A DNA stretch of 5,823 nucleotides, taken from Deltaproteobacteria bacterium. GTDB taxonomy: Bacteria; Desulfobacterota; Desulfarculia; Adiutricales; Adiutricaceae. The translations under genes were made by a program, and so were the position numbers. Position 1 is the first letter of the stretch; every line of letters starts with the position of its first letter. The notes under the pieces are model-generated. The model made no database searches and was not told the origin of the DNA. It was given only the letters and a program-made list of their open reading frames with translations. Of the stretch, positions 1-5,464 are shown one piece after another. The stretch spans positions 1 to 5,823 of the forward strand of contig JAITQT010000286.1 of assembly GCA_031288745.1 (NCBI GenBank). The letters are read 5' to 3'.

Positions 1-2
1 AA

Positions 3-143
3 ACTAACGGTAAGAGGAGACCGTTGGGCATTTATAACCTTAAAGATCGTGTGGCGCAAACAGCTGCGGTAATGATACTGGGAAGCATATATGAAGCTGA
101 CCTTGCGGATGAGCAAAATGTTAAGAACTTAAGGGTGTGCTAA
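3..143 (+). pseudogene. Group II intron reverse transcriptase/maturase, internal fragment
   Basis: This 46-codon reading frame enters from the left window edge and ends at TAA. Its first 38 residues read as the start of the reverse-transcriptase domain of a group II intron-encoded protein: GKRRPLGI, then KDRVAQTA, then EADLADEQ. In the family these lie around RT blocks 0-1 and are normally followed by a Y-G/A-F/Y-R-P motif. Here the match stops after LADEQ (base 116) and the frame runs into repeat R (NVKNLRVC, stop). The fragment lacks RT blocks 2-7 with the YADD active site, the maturase domain and any endonuclease, so it cannot be functional. A family start would lie left of the window. Recognition is from motif memory; a BLASTP search would settle the subclass. 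Confidence 0.8.
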
Positions 144-212
144 AACTTAATTACAACTAGAAAGTCGCTACCAGCCGCAACATGGGGAAAAAAAGACTTG
201 GTGAACGGTTAC
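117..212 (+). repeat. Repeat R, copy R1 (5'-truncated)
   Basis: R1 matches the second half of two other copies in this window (R2 at 535-812, R3 at 5257-5420 inverted). Shared blocks are GTTAAG-NN-CTTAA, GTGCTAAAACTTAATTACAA (R1 form), GAAAGTCGCTACCAGCCGCA and a terminal GGTGAACGGTTAC. It begins exactly where the reverse-transcriptase similarity stops (116/117), so the junction is a deletion or recombination scar. The first ~70 bases of R are missing here. R1 keeps the uninterrupted target AAACTTAATTAC into which the 109-bp element inserted in R2. Confidence 0.85.
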
Positions 213-255
213 CAAGTCTACAATGGGTACAGGGGTTAGTTATACCACAATTGTA
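194..255 (+). other. Two adjacent stem-loops, probably intron RNA
   Basis: At the 3' end of R1, AGACTTGGT (194-202) pairs perfectly with ACCAAGTCT (211-219) over 9 bp. Immediately after, TACAAT (219-224) pairs with ATTGTA (250-255), and inside it GGTA (226-229) pairs with TACC (243-246). Stems this close to each other and to a reverse-transcriptase fragment fit group II intron RNA, but no catalytic domain V (a 34-nt hairpin with an AGC triad) was found, so the domain cannot be named. R2 and R3 do not carry this downstream part. Confidence 0.4.
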
Positions 256-299
256 CAGCTTAATAAATTTTAATCTGCTGAAGATCAAATTCTGTTATT

Positions 300-408
300 G
301 ATAGAAGCGTAAACACACCATAAAAGCAAAATAGTCTAAAAATTAGCTGGTAAGATGTCTATGTTATAAATATTAGAATTGATAAAGGTGATTTTTTGCT
401 CTACAATC
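300..408. mobile_element. 109-bp miniature element, copy A (degenerate)
   Basis: Copy A is the same length, 109 bp, as copy B at 634-742 and aligns along its full length. The best-conserved core is TAAAAGCAAAATAGTCTAA, followed by TATGTTA. Its ends, GATAGAAGCGTAAA and TTTTTTGCTCTACAATC, are decayed inverted repeats. The flanks GTTATT (294-299) and ATTATT (409-414) differ by one base, consistent with a 6-bp target duplication that has since mutated. It has no reading frame, so it is a non-autonomous, MITE-like element that would need a transposase from elsewhere. It is the older of the two copies, judging by end decay. Confidence 0.8.
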
Positions 409-439
409 ATTATTAACCAGACATAGTTAAAACTTTGAG

Positions 440-534
440 GTGTTCGTTCACAAATGAGAACGTTGCTGGGCCAAGCCTATTGAAAGGGACGACACATACC
501 GCAACAATGTAGCCCCCTATAGGAGCTTAGTAAT
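440..534 (+). mobile_element. Possible 5' end (domain I) of a group II intron
   Basis: From GTGTTCG (440-446) the sequence looks like structured RNA. CGTTC (445-449) pairs with GAACG across an 8-base loop, followed by GCTGGGCCAAGCC, TATTGAAAGGGACGAC and AGCCCCC. Many bacterial group II introns start with GUGYG and carry a similar GCUGGG-AAGCC-GAAAGGGACG series early in domain I, but here the fifth base is T rather than G. It runs directly into R2, and the reverse-transcriptase fragment at 3-143 shows that intron debris is present. No 3' end or domain V is visible. The identification is inferred from pattern memory; a covariance-model search would decide. Confidence 0.45.
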
Positions 535-812
535 TTTAACATTAATCCAAGTTAAAATTTATGGTTGGAGCAAAGAGCTAAGTAGAAACCTCAAAAGAAC
601 TAATGTTAAGCTCTTAACGGTATGCTAAAACTTGATCGAAGCGCAAAACCTCTTAAAAGCAAAATAGTCTAATAAATTAACTAGTAATAATACTATGTTA
701 AAAATTTAAGGCTCTATAAAGAGGACTTTTTGCGCTTCGATCAAACTTAATTACAACTCGTAAAGTCGCTACCAGCCGCAACCTGGGAAAAAAAGACTTG
801 GTGAACTGTTAC
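535..812 (+). repeat. Repeat R, copy R2, interrupted by miniature element B
   Basis: Without the inserted 109-bp element and its duplicated 6 bp, R2 is about 164 bp, the same size as R3 (5257-5420). The two copies match from TTTAA(C/A)ATTAATCCAAG to GGTGAAC(T/G)GTTAC. The 5' end folds: TTTTAAC (534-540) pairs with GTTAAAA. GGTTGG, early in R, can pair with CCAGCC near its end, and GTTAAG pairs with CTTAAC between them, so R probably acts or acted as RNA. TTAGTAAT occurs on both sides (527-534 and 817-824), a possible 8-bp target duplication. R is either a piece of group II intron domain I or a mobile unit in its own right. Confidence 0.8.
634..742. mobile_element. 109-bp miniature inverted-repeat element, copy B
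   Basis: The element has perfect terminal inverted repeats, GATCGAAGCGCAAAA at the left and TTTTGCGCTTCGATC at the right. The pairing resumes inward with CCTCTT against AAGAGG after a 3-nt gap. It is flanked by an exact 6-bp duplication, AAACTT (628-633 and 743-748), and it splits repeat R2. R1 reads AAACTTAATTACAAC and R3 reads AAACTCAATTACAAC at that point with nothing inserted, so the insertion is directly shown. There is no reading frame inside. The intact ends make it younger than copy A. A 6-bp duplication is compatible with several DDE transposase families, so no parent insertion sequence is assigned. Confidence 0.9.
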
Positions 813-955
813 ACTTTTAGTAATGTCAAGGCTTCTTTTCCATTGGCCATTGAGCTAATTGGTTTATAGACTAACAGGTGGCTAAATTCGCTAAGCGGTT
901 TGCTAGACTTGGTCATAGCCCAATTGCACAGGTCGAAAATTTTCTCCAGCTTGAG
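809..955 (-). pseudogene. C-terminal remnant of an unrecognised protein
   Basis: The minus strand is open for 48 codons ending in TAA, reading LEKIFDLCNWAMTKSSKP, then LSEFSHLLVYKPISS, then MANGKEALTLLKV. Balanced composition and absence of low complexity suggest real coding ancestry. Upstream, an in-frame TGA (956-958) closes the frame. A one-base shift near the run GGAGAAAATTTTC would link it to another open stretch reading PLNENPDSSWRK, up to about 985, so a frameshift is likely. The stop codon falls within GTTAC, the last bases of R2, so R2's edge coincides with this gene's end. I recognise no family; a transposase C-terminus is possible but only a guess. ATG at 916 could start a 35-residue peptide, but no ribosome binding site supports it. 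Confidence 0.45.
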
Positions 956-1262
956 TCAGGGTTTTCGTTTAGAGGCCTTATTTATTTGGGTAACCTCGAC
1001 CTTAGAAGTCTAGGGGTTTTGGTTTTTTGAGGGCCCTTAATAAGTTTATTGAGTTAAAATTTGAAAACTATTTTTTTTGTTATAAAATTCTAAATATTTT
1101 TTTAGTAAAAATTACGTAAATTTTTGGTAAATTATTTTTTGCCTACTGCTTTAGCCGATACTAATGTTTTTTATCAATCTTGCGCCCATTGAAGTTATTT
1201 TTAGCCCCTGGCCAAAAAATTTTACATTTTTTATCTAAATAGGCCCTGCCTAGGCCTTGACT

Positions 1263-1290
1263 TTGAGAACCGTAAGCTGTCACTTATCAT
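1263..1290 (+). promoter_or_regulatory. Possible sigma-70 promoter for rpsA
   Basis: TTGAGA (1263-1268) and TATCAT (1285-1290) are separated by 16 bp. CATAAT (1288-1293) is a second possible -10 box at 19 bp. It lies about 210 bases before the rpsA start, which would give a long leader. In DNA this AT-rich such matches are common by chance, so confidence is low. Confidence 0.3.
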
Positions 1291-1341
1291 AATTAAAAAT
1301 AAAAAAATAGTGAAATTTCTAATAATTATCTAAAATATTTG

Positions 1342-1357
1342 ACCGTCAATTGACGGT
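1342..1357. promoter_or_regulatory. Perfect 16-bp palindrome, candidate operator
   Basis: ACCGTCAATTGACGGT is a perfect palindrome in otherwise AT-rich DNA, about 145 bases before the rpsA start. A palindrome without a loop is typical of a binding site for a dimeric regulator rather than an RNA hairpin. The right arm also contains TTGAC, a -35-like hexamer, but no good -10 box lies 16-18 bp downstream. I know no regulator with this site. Confidence 0.4.
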
Positions 1358-1429
1358 GGTTAGCTAGGAAGAAAAAAAGAAGAAAATATATGGAAAAAAA
1401 AACCTATTTGTGATAAGCTTCCTTGAATG

Positions 1430-1475
1430 ACCGCTTAAAGCGGTTCCATTAGCGATCGACCCATATGGTTGATTG
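1430..1475 (+). promoter_or_regulatory. rpsA leader with two hairpins
   Basis: ACCGC (1430-1434) pairs with GCGGT (1440-1444). ATCGACC (1455-1461) pairs with GGTTGAT (1467-1473) across the loop CATAT, extendable to 1453-1475 with a G-U pair. A purine- and A-rich unpaired region lies before them, and a weakly spaced GGGGA (1493-1497) precedes the ATG. In E. coli, S1 represses its own mRNA through a leader of hairpins separated by A/U-rich single strands; this layout resembles that, but the sequence itself is unrelated and the role here is inferred. Confidence 0.4.
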
Positions 1476-1501
1476 ATGGGATTTTAAAGCTCGGGGACAA
1501 C

Positions 1502-3511
1502 ATGCCTAACAATTTGAATAATTCTGACAACCAGCCCCGCCGGCTTAGCGACGGGCCCCAGGAGAGCGTCTCCTCGGAAGAGATCTCGGTCGCCGAGGGC
1601 GGATCTAGCTTAGAGGCGCAGGAGAATACTGAATCAGCCCAAGACCTTCAGCCCACCCAGTTATCTAATAAAGCCGAAGATTCTAATCCTAACGAGGCGG
1701 ACCAGGCTTCTAACGAGGCGGACACGACCTCTGCCGCTAAAAGCGGGGGGGAACTAGACTCAGCTGACTCAATTGACTCAATTGACTCTATGGAGTCTAT
1801 GGATAAACTCCTTGAGGATAGTCCTAAGTGCCCTTCCGAAGGCGAAGTTCTTAAAGGCACGGTTGTGCAGATCGGCAAAGAATTCGTTATGGTCGACGTG
1901 GGGGCCAAAAGTGAAGGTCGCATCCCTTTAAGCGAGTTTACCGACGCTGAGAATAATCTATGCGTCCAACTCGGCGATCAAGTAGACGCCCTGGTGATAC
2001 ATAAAGATGACGATGACGGCGAAATCAGTCTTTCAAAAGAAAAAGCCGTTAAAATGAAGATTTGGGAGGAGATTGCCAAGGTTCATAACGAAGACGGCAT
2101 CATTAGAGGCGTCGTCACTGGGAGGGTCAAGGGAGGCCTGTCGGTAGACATCGGTGTGGCTGCCTTTTTACCTGGCTCTCAAGTGGATACCAGGCCGGTT
2201 AAGAATCTCGAATCTCATATTGAAAAAACCTATGATTTTAAGGTCCTCAAATTTAACAGAAGGCGGGGCAATGTGGTCCTTAGCCGGCGCGTGATTTTAG
2301 AGGCCGAGCGAGACCTGATTAGATCTAAAACTATATCCTCCTTAGAAGTGGGGGCTGTGGTGGAAGGGATAATCAAAAATCTTACCGACTACGGGGCCTT
2401 TGTCGAGCTGGGCGGGCTTGACGGCTTACTACACGTAACCGACATGAGCTGGGGCCGGATTAGTAATCCTGGTGAGCTACTGGGCGTGGGCGATAAAGTT
2501 ACGGTTAAGGTGCTGGCCTTTGATAAAGATAAGGGCCGGGTTTCTTTGGGGCTTAAGCAGCTTAAGGAAGACCCTTGGGTGCTAGCTTCCACCAAGTATA
2601 AAGTGGGTGATAGAGTTAGCGGGAAGGTAGTTTCTTTAACCGATTACGGGGCTTTTGTTGAGCTAGAAAGCGGCTTGGAGGGCTTAATTCACGTCTCTGA
2701 AATGAGCTGGACCCGCAAGGTTAGAAACCCCTCTTCGGTACTTAAAGTGGGCGATTTTGTCGAGGCCATTATCCTTAATATGGACTCCAACGCTAAGCGC
2801 ATATCTTTAGGCATGAAACAGGTCGAGCCCAATCCTTGGGATTCGGTCTCCGAGAGATACCCCATTGGTACCATTATTGAAGGTAAGATAAAAAATATTA
2901 CCGACTTTGGGGCTTTTATTGGCATTGACGAAGGTATCGACGGTTTGGTGCATATTTCCGATATTTCTTGGAATAGGCGTTTTAAGCACCCTTCAGAGGT
3001 CTTTAAAAAGGGCGACTCGGTTAGAGCGGTTATATTATCTATTGATCGCGAGCAAGAGCGGTTTTCGCTAGGCATCAAACAGCTAGTTGAAGATCCCTGG
3101 GCCGTGGCCTTCTCTCGCTTCCCGGTTGGCGAAACTGTTACCGGGAGGGTCACTAACGTAACTGATTTCGGGATTTTTTTAGAGCTTGACGAGGGTATCG
3201 AGGGTCTCATTCACGTTTCCGAAAGTGGTATTCAAAAGGGAAAACCATTAAGCGAGGCCTTTAAGGTCGGAGACAACGTGACGGCTAAGGTGGTTTCAGT
3301 CTCCACTACTGATCATAAGATTGGCCTTTCGGTAAAAAGTAAAAATAAAGAAGGCGACGAAGCCCGCTTTAAGGAATTTGCCGCCGATGGTGGCAAGGGG
3401 GGCGCTAGCGCTGGTCAGACCTCCAATGCTACCGGCTCCTTCGGGGCGGCCTTTGGTAACCTTGATAAGCTCTTAGCCGAGAAAAAGCAAACTTCCGACA
3501 CAGAGGCTTAG
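1502..3511 (+). CDS. rpsA: 30S ribosomal protein S1
   Basis: S1 sits on the 30S subunit, holds mRNA and unfolds its leader for translation initiation. The 669-residue product has six S1 (OB-fold) domains at about residues 113-180, 198-265, 282-352, 367-439, 454-526 and 541-613. Domains 3-6 share the TDYGAFVEL or TDFGAFIGI strand and the GL(I/L/V)H(V/I)S/T motif, which marks the RNA-binding repeats; domains 1-2 are divergent, as in proteobacterial S1, where they bind the ribosome. SMESMDKLLEDS (about 96-107) resembles the helix that docks on protein S2. It is longer than E. coli S1 (557) because of an acidic, Ser/Asn/Glu-rich N-terminal extension of about 100 residues. I chose ATG 1502 because GGGGA lies 4 bases upstream; an in-frame TTG at 1469 would add 11 residues but has no ribosome binding site and sits in a hairpin. 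sppA follows 128 bases later. Confidence 0.97.
   Translation: MPNNLNNSDNQPRRLSDGPQESVSSEEISVAEGGSSLEAQENTESAQDLQPTQLSNKAEDSNPNEADQASNEADTTSAAKSGGELDSADSIDSIDSMESMDKLLEDSPKCPSEGEVLKGTVVQIGKEFVMVDVGAKSEGRIPLSEFTDAENNLCVQLGDQVDALVIHKDDDDGEISLSKEKAVKMKIWEEIAKVHNEDGIIRGVVTGRVKGGLSVDIGVAAFLPGSQVDTRPVKNLESHIEKTYDFKVLKFNRRRGNVVLSRRVILEAERDLIRSKTISSLEVGAVVEGIIKNLTDYGAFVELGGLDGLLHVTDMSWGRISNPGELLGVGDKVTVKVLAFDKDKGRVSLGLKQLKEDPWVLASTKYKVGDRVSGKVVSLTDYGAFVELESGLEGLIHVSEMSWTRKVRNPSSVLKVGDFVEAIILNMDSNAKRISLGMKQVEPNPWDSVSERYPIGTIIEGKIKNITDFGAFIGIDEGIDGLVHISDISWNRRFKHPSEVFKKGDSVRAVILSIDREQERFSLGIKQLVEDPWAVAFSRFPVGETVTGRVTNVTDFGIFLELDEGIEGLIHVSESGIQKGKPLSEAFKVGDNVTAKVVSVSTTDHKIGLSVKSKNKEGDEARFKEFAADGGKGGASAGQTSNATGSFGAAFGNLDKLLAEKKQTSDTEA
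1691..1798 (+). repeat. Coding repeats in the N-terminal extension of S1
   Basis: Two in-frame repeats lie here. AACGAGGCGGAC appears at 1691-1702 and 1712-1723, a 21-bp period giving NEAD-QAS-NEAD. Then 9-bp units GCTGACTCA, ATTGACTCA, ATTGACTCT and ATGGAGTCT run from 1763 to 1798, giving ADS-IDS-IDS-MES. The period is a multiple of three in both, so slippage would change length without breaking the frame. The extension has probably grown this way and its length may vary between strains. Confidence 0.8.
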
Positions 3512-3558
3512 AGCTTAACTCTCCGCTTTAGCGGCGGCTAGATTCTAGTTTTTTTATT

Positions 3559-3592
3559 TAATGGCCGCTATGATTGTTCATAGCGGCCATTA
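3559..3592 (+). terminator. Perfect 15-bp stem-loop between rpsA and sppA
   Basis: Both arms, 3559-3573 and 3578-3592, pair without a mismatch around the loop TTGT; the arm core is ATGGCCGCTATGA. It lies 48 bases after the rpsA stop. It lacks the immediate T-run of a standard intrinsic terminator (TAGTGTTTTATCTT follows) and instead has a T7 run just before it. It may end or protect the 3' end of rpsA mRNA, or reduce read-through into sppA. A weaker CTAG-ATT-CTAG stem followed by T7 (about 3539-3555) could be a second, poor terminator. Confidence 0.6.
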
Positions 3593-3639
3593 TAGTGTTT
3601 TATCTTAAAATCTTATGAGTTACCAAGGTTAAAATAACT

Positions 3640-4794
3640 ATGGCCCCAGATGACCGTAACGAGGTGCCTTTGACGCCAGGTGATCATCCTTCCGAGTTAA
3701 ACGAGTCTCCCTCAACCCTAGTCGATTCAGTCCCTAAGCCGGCGGCCGAGTCTAGTGCTTTGAGTTCATCGAGCCAAACTAGCCCATCGGTTCCATCGAG
3801 ACCTTCTGAGGAAGACCCGGCCGATTCCATTCGTCGCCCTCCCATTCGTAGGCTAATCACTCCGGCCCCTAAAGCTCTTAAGTCCTCGCGCTCTTCTTTT
3901 TTTAGTTGGCCCTTTGTCTTTTTGTTTTTGGGCTTTCTAGCTATTGGGAGTTGTAATTTCACCCTCTTTAGCCTAGTTGACTCCTTTCGTCAGCCCACGG
4001 CCCTTTCCGCGCTCACTGGCCCGGCCGTGGGCGTAATAAGCGTGGAGGGAGAGATTTTCGATACTCGTTGGGCCACCGACACTCTTAAGTCCTTTGAGAA
4101 AAATAAATTTATCAGGGCCGTGGTCTTGCGCATTGATTCCCCTGGTGGGGCAGTGGCCCCTTGTCAGGAGCTATATGAGGCTATAAAAAAATTTCCTAAA
4201 CCTGTGGTCGTCTCCATGGGTTCTGTGGCGGCCTCAGGCGGGCTCTATCTAGCCGTGGCTGGAAACTCCATCTTTGCTAATCGCGGCACCATTACCGGCT
4301 CGATTGGGGTAATTATGGAGTCCATAGAATTTGATCAGGCCATGGATAAGCTGGGCATAAAATCTCAGGTTATTAAAAGCGGACTTTACAAAGACGTTGG
4401 TTCCCCTTTTAGGAGCATGCGGCCCGACGAGCGCGAGTTGCTCCAAAGTATGGTTATGAACGTCTATGAGCAGTTTGTTAAAGACGTGACCGCAGGAAGG
4501 CCAAAGCTAAACGAGGCCCAGGTTAGGAAAATGGCCGACGGGAGGGTCTTTACAGGGGAAGAAGCGGGCAAGTTAGGCCTAATAGATGAAATCGGCGGTT
4601 ACGAAAAGGCCGTGGAAAAGGCTATGGCACTAGGAAAGATAAGCGATCCGAACAAGGCCTCTATTATTTATGAAGACGGCCGCTTAGGTTTTCTCACTTC
4701 TCTATTGAGTGGGAATCTTGCTTTTTTAAAGCCAGTCAAATCGGCGGTAGCCCCAGGCTTAACCATTAAGTTTATTTATAGACCAGGTTGGTGA
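3640..4794 (+). CDS. sppA: Signal peptide peptidase SppA, short S49-family form
   Basis: This membrane-bound serine protease degrades leftover signal peptides and other membrane protein pieces. The 384-residue product has a Ser/Pro-rich N-terminal tail (1-85) ending in basic residues (RRPPIRR), one membrane segment (about 87-111, core FFSWPFVFLFLGF), and a single S49 domain (about 128-335). Family motifs are IDSPGG (165-170), SMGSVAASGG (192-201) and TGSIGV (219-224). S199 is the expected nucleophile and K251 in SGLYKD the expected general base; their 52-residue spacing equals that of Bacillus SppA (S147/K199). It is the short, single-domain type, unlike the ~618-residue tandem form of E. coli. 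ATG 3640 has AAGG 11 bases upstream. Basic residues before the helix imply an N-in, catalytic-domain-out topology. A terminator follows at 4882. Confidence 0.95.
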   Translation: MAPDDRNEVPLTPGDHPSELNESPSTLVDSVPKPAAESSALSSSSQTSPSVPSRPSEEDPADSIRRPPIRRLITPAPKALKSSRSSFFSWPFVFLFLGFLAIGSCNFTLFSLVDSFRQPTALSALTGPAVGVISVEGEIFDTRWATDTLKSFEKNKFIRAVVLRIDSPGGAVAPCQELYEAIKKFPKPVVVSMGSVAASGGLYLAVAGNSIFANRGTITGSIGVIMESIEFDQAMDKLGIKSQVIKSGLYKDVGSPFRSMRPDERELLQSMVMNVYEQFVKDVTAGRPKLNEAQVRKMADGRVFTGEEAGKLGLIDEIGGYEKAVEKAMALGKISDPNKASIIYEDGRLGFLTSLLSGNLAFLKPVKSAVAPGLTIKFIYRPGW

Positions 4795-4881
4795 CCTTCT
4801 TATTGGCTAAGTTTAGAGTGGTTAGCCAGCCTGCTATTATTGTTAACGTAGCTCAAATTTAGGAGAGGAGTTCGCTAAAAT

Positions 4882-4903
4882 AAAAGGGCCAAGAGGCCTT
4901 TTT
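4882..4903 (+). terminator. Intrinsic terminator after sppA
   Basis: AAAAGG(G)CC pairs with GGCCTTTT around the loop AAGA with one bulged G, and the right arm runs into T5. It lies 88 bases after the sppA stop and about 60 bases before the HU-like gene, so the latter probably has its own promoter or relies on read-through. No clear promoter was found between them. Confidence 0.65.
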
Positions 4904-4964
4904 CTAACCTAAAGTTGATTTTAGCATCCTTACCCCGACTTCATCTCACCTTTGGAAATTTATT

Positions 4965-5231
4965 TTGTTAATTTCTTCAGCCAAACCTTTAAGCCTCGAA
5001 GAGCTTTTGGACCGGGTAATTCAGCGCCGTCCAGAGCTAGTCCGGCCGGTGCTTAAAGATGCGGCCGATATTATTATGGAGCTTATAGAGCAATCTCTAT
5101 CAAATGGAAGAGAGGTTAGTTTAAGGGGTTTTGGCCGCTTAATCCCTAGGCGCTATCCACCGAACCTTCAGAAAAAATTTGGTCTGTTGTTTCACCCCTC
5201 GCCCAAGCTAACTGCGAAACTAAATAAATAA
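4965..5231 (+). CDS. HU/IHF-family DNA-binding protein with shortened arm
   Basis: HU and IHF are small dimeric proteins that bend and wrap DNA. This 88-residue product has the N-terminal helices (about 9-46, LEELLDRVIQRRPEL onward), the family strand REVSLRGFGRL (49-59; GFG is the signature) and a C-terminal FHPSPKLTAKLN (76-87), matching the F-x-P-G/S-x-x-L end of HU. Between GFG and that end there are about 12 residues fewer than in HU/IHF, so the DNA-grasping beta arm is short and the usual NPxTG tip, which carries the intercalating proline, is not visible (PPN at 65-67 is the nearest). The start is TTG 4965 with GGAA 7 bases before it; no ATG lies upstream in frame. Placement after sppA fits Desulfovibrio-type gene order. 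HU and IHF cannot be told apart here. Confidence 0.85.
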   Translation: MLISSAKPLSLEELLDRVIQRRPELVRPVLKDAADIIMELIEQSLSNGREVSLRGFGRLIPRRYPPNLQKKFGLLFHPSPKLTAKLNK

Positions 5232-5256
5232 ATCGGTTGTCTTGTTTTTAATTTAA

Positions 5257-5420
5257 GTAACCGTTCACCAAATATTTTTTTTCCCACGTTGCAGCTGGTA
5301 GTGACTTTCGAGTTGTAATTGAGTTTTAGCATACCCTTAAGATCTTAACAGTAGTTCTTTTGAGGTTTCTACTTAGCTCTGTGCTCCAACCATATATTTT
5401 AACTTGGATTAATTTTAAAA
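5257..5420 (-). repeat. Repeat R, copy R3 (uninterrupted, inverted)
   Basis: Read on the minus strand, R3 matches R2 from TTTTAAAATTAATCCAAG through TATGGTTGGAGCACAGAGCT, AAGTAGAAACCTCAAAAGAA and TTAAGATCTTAA to GGTGAACGGTTAC. It is the full-length empty version: where R2 carries the 109-bp element it reads AAAACTCAATTACAAC. Its 3' border (GGTTAC) is the same as R2's, and its 5' border starts within a base or two of R2's, although the flanking sequences differ. It starts 25 bases after the HU-like gene's stop and touches the stem of the terminator at 5417. Confidence 0.9.
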
Positions 5421-5459
5421 ACCGCCTCTAACAGACAATTGTTAAAGGCGGTTTTTTTT
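5417..5459 (+). terminator. Strong intrinsic terminator
   Basis: AACCGCCT (5420-5427) pairs with AGGCGGTT (5446-5453). After one C-A mismatch, TAACA pairs with TGTTA around the loop GACAAT, and T8 follows (5452-5459); A-T pairs extend the base to 5417. It is oriented to stop + strand transcripts. The nearest gene upstream is the HU-like gene, 186 bases away with R3 between, so it is probably the original HU-gene terminator displaced by the insertion of R3. Confidence 0.85.
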
Positions 5460-5464
5460 GTGCG

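Larger units (their letters stand above)
956..1429. other. Noncoding AT-rich stretch upstream of rpsA
   Basis: No convincing gene is seen on either strand. The first ~100 bases may contain more of the frameshifted minus-strand remnant. From about 1060 the sequence is very rich in A and T runs with scattered GGCC/CCTAGG-type patches. The only recognisable items are a possible promoter (1263-1290), a perfect palindrome (1342-1357) and a purine-rich leader (about 1365-1400) before rpsA. Confidence 0.6.

Noticed and set aside
121..215. GAAAGTCGC in repeat R as group II intron domain V
   Set aside because: The flanking bases do not form the 34-nt hairpin with an AGC triad and a closing GTT strand, so it cannot be domain V.
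1..830. Possible CRISPR array from the repeated blocks
   Set aside because: The repeats are few, long, unequally spaced and in both orientations, with no spacer pattern.
2689..3210. 173-codon minus-strand open frame inside rpsA
   Set aside because: It is the antisense shadow of S1 domains 4-6; the Ser/Pro-rich product mirrors the S1 repeats and has no independent support.
3901..3960. Lipobox-like IGSC at the end of the SppA membrane segment
   Set aside because: About 85 cytoplasmic residues precede the helix and Gly at -2 is poor, so this is a membrane anchor rather than a lipoprotein signal.
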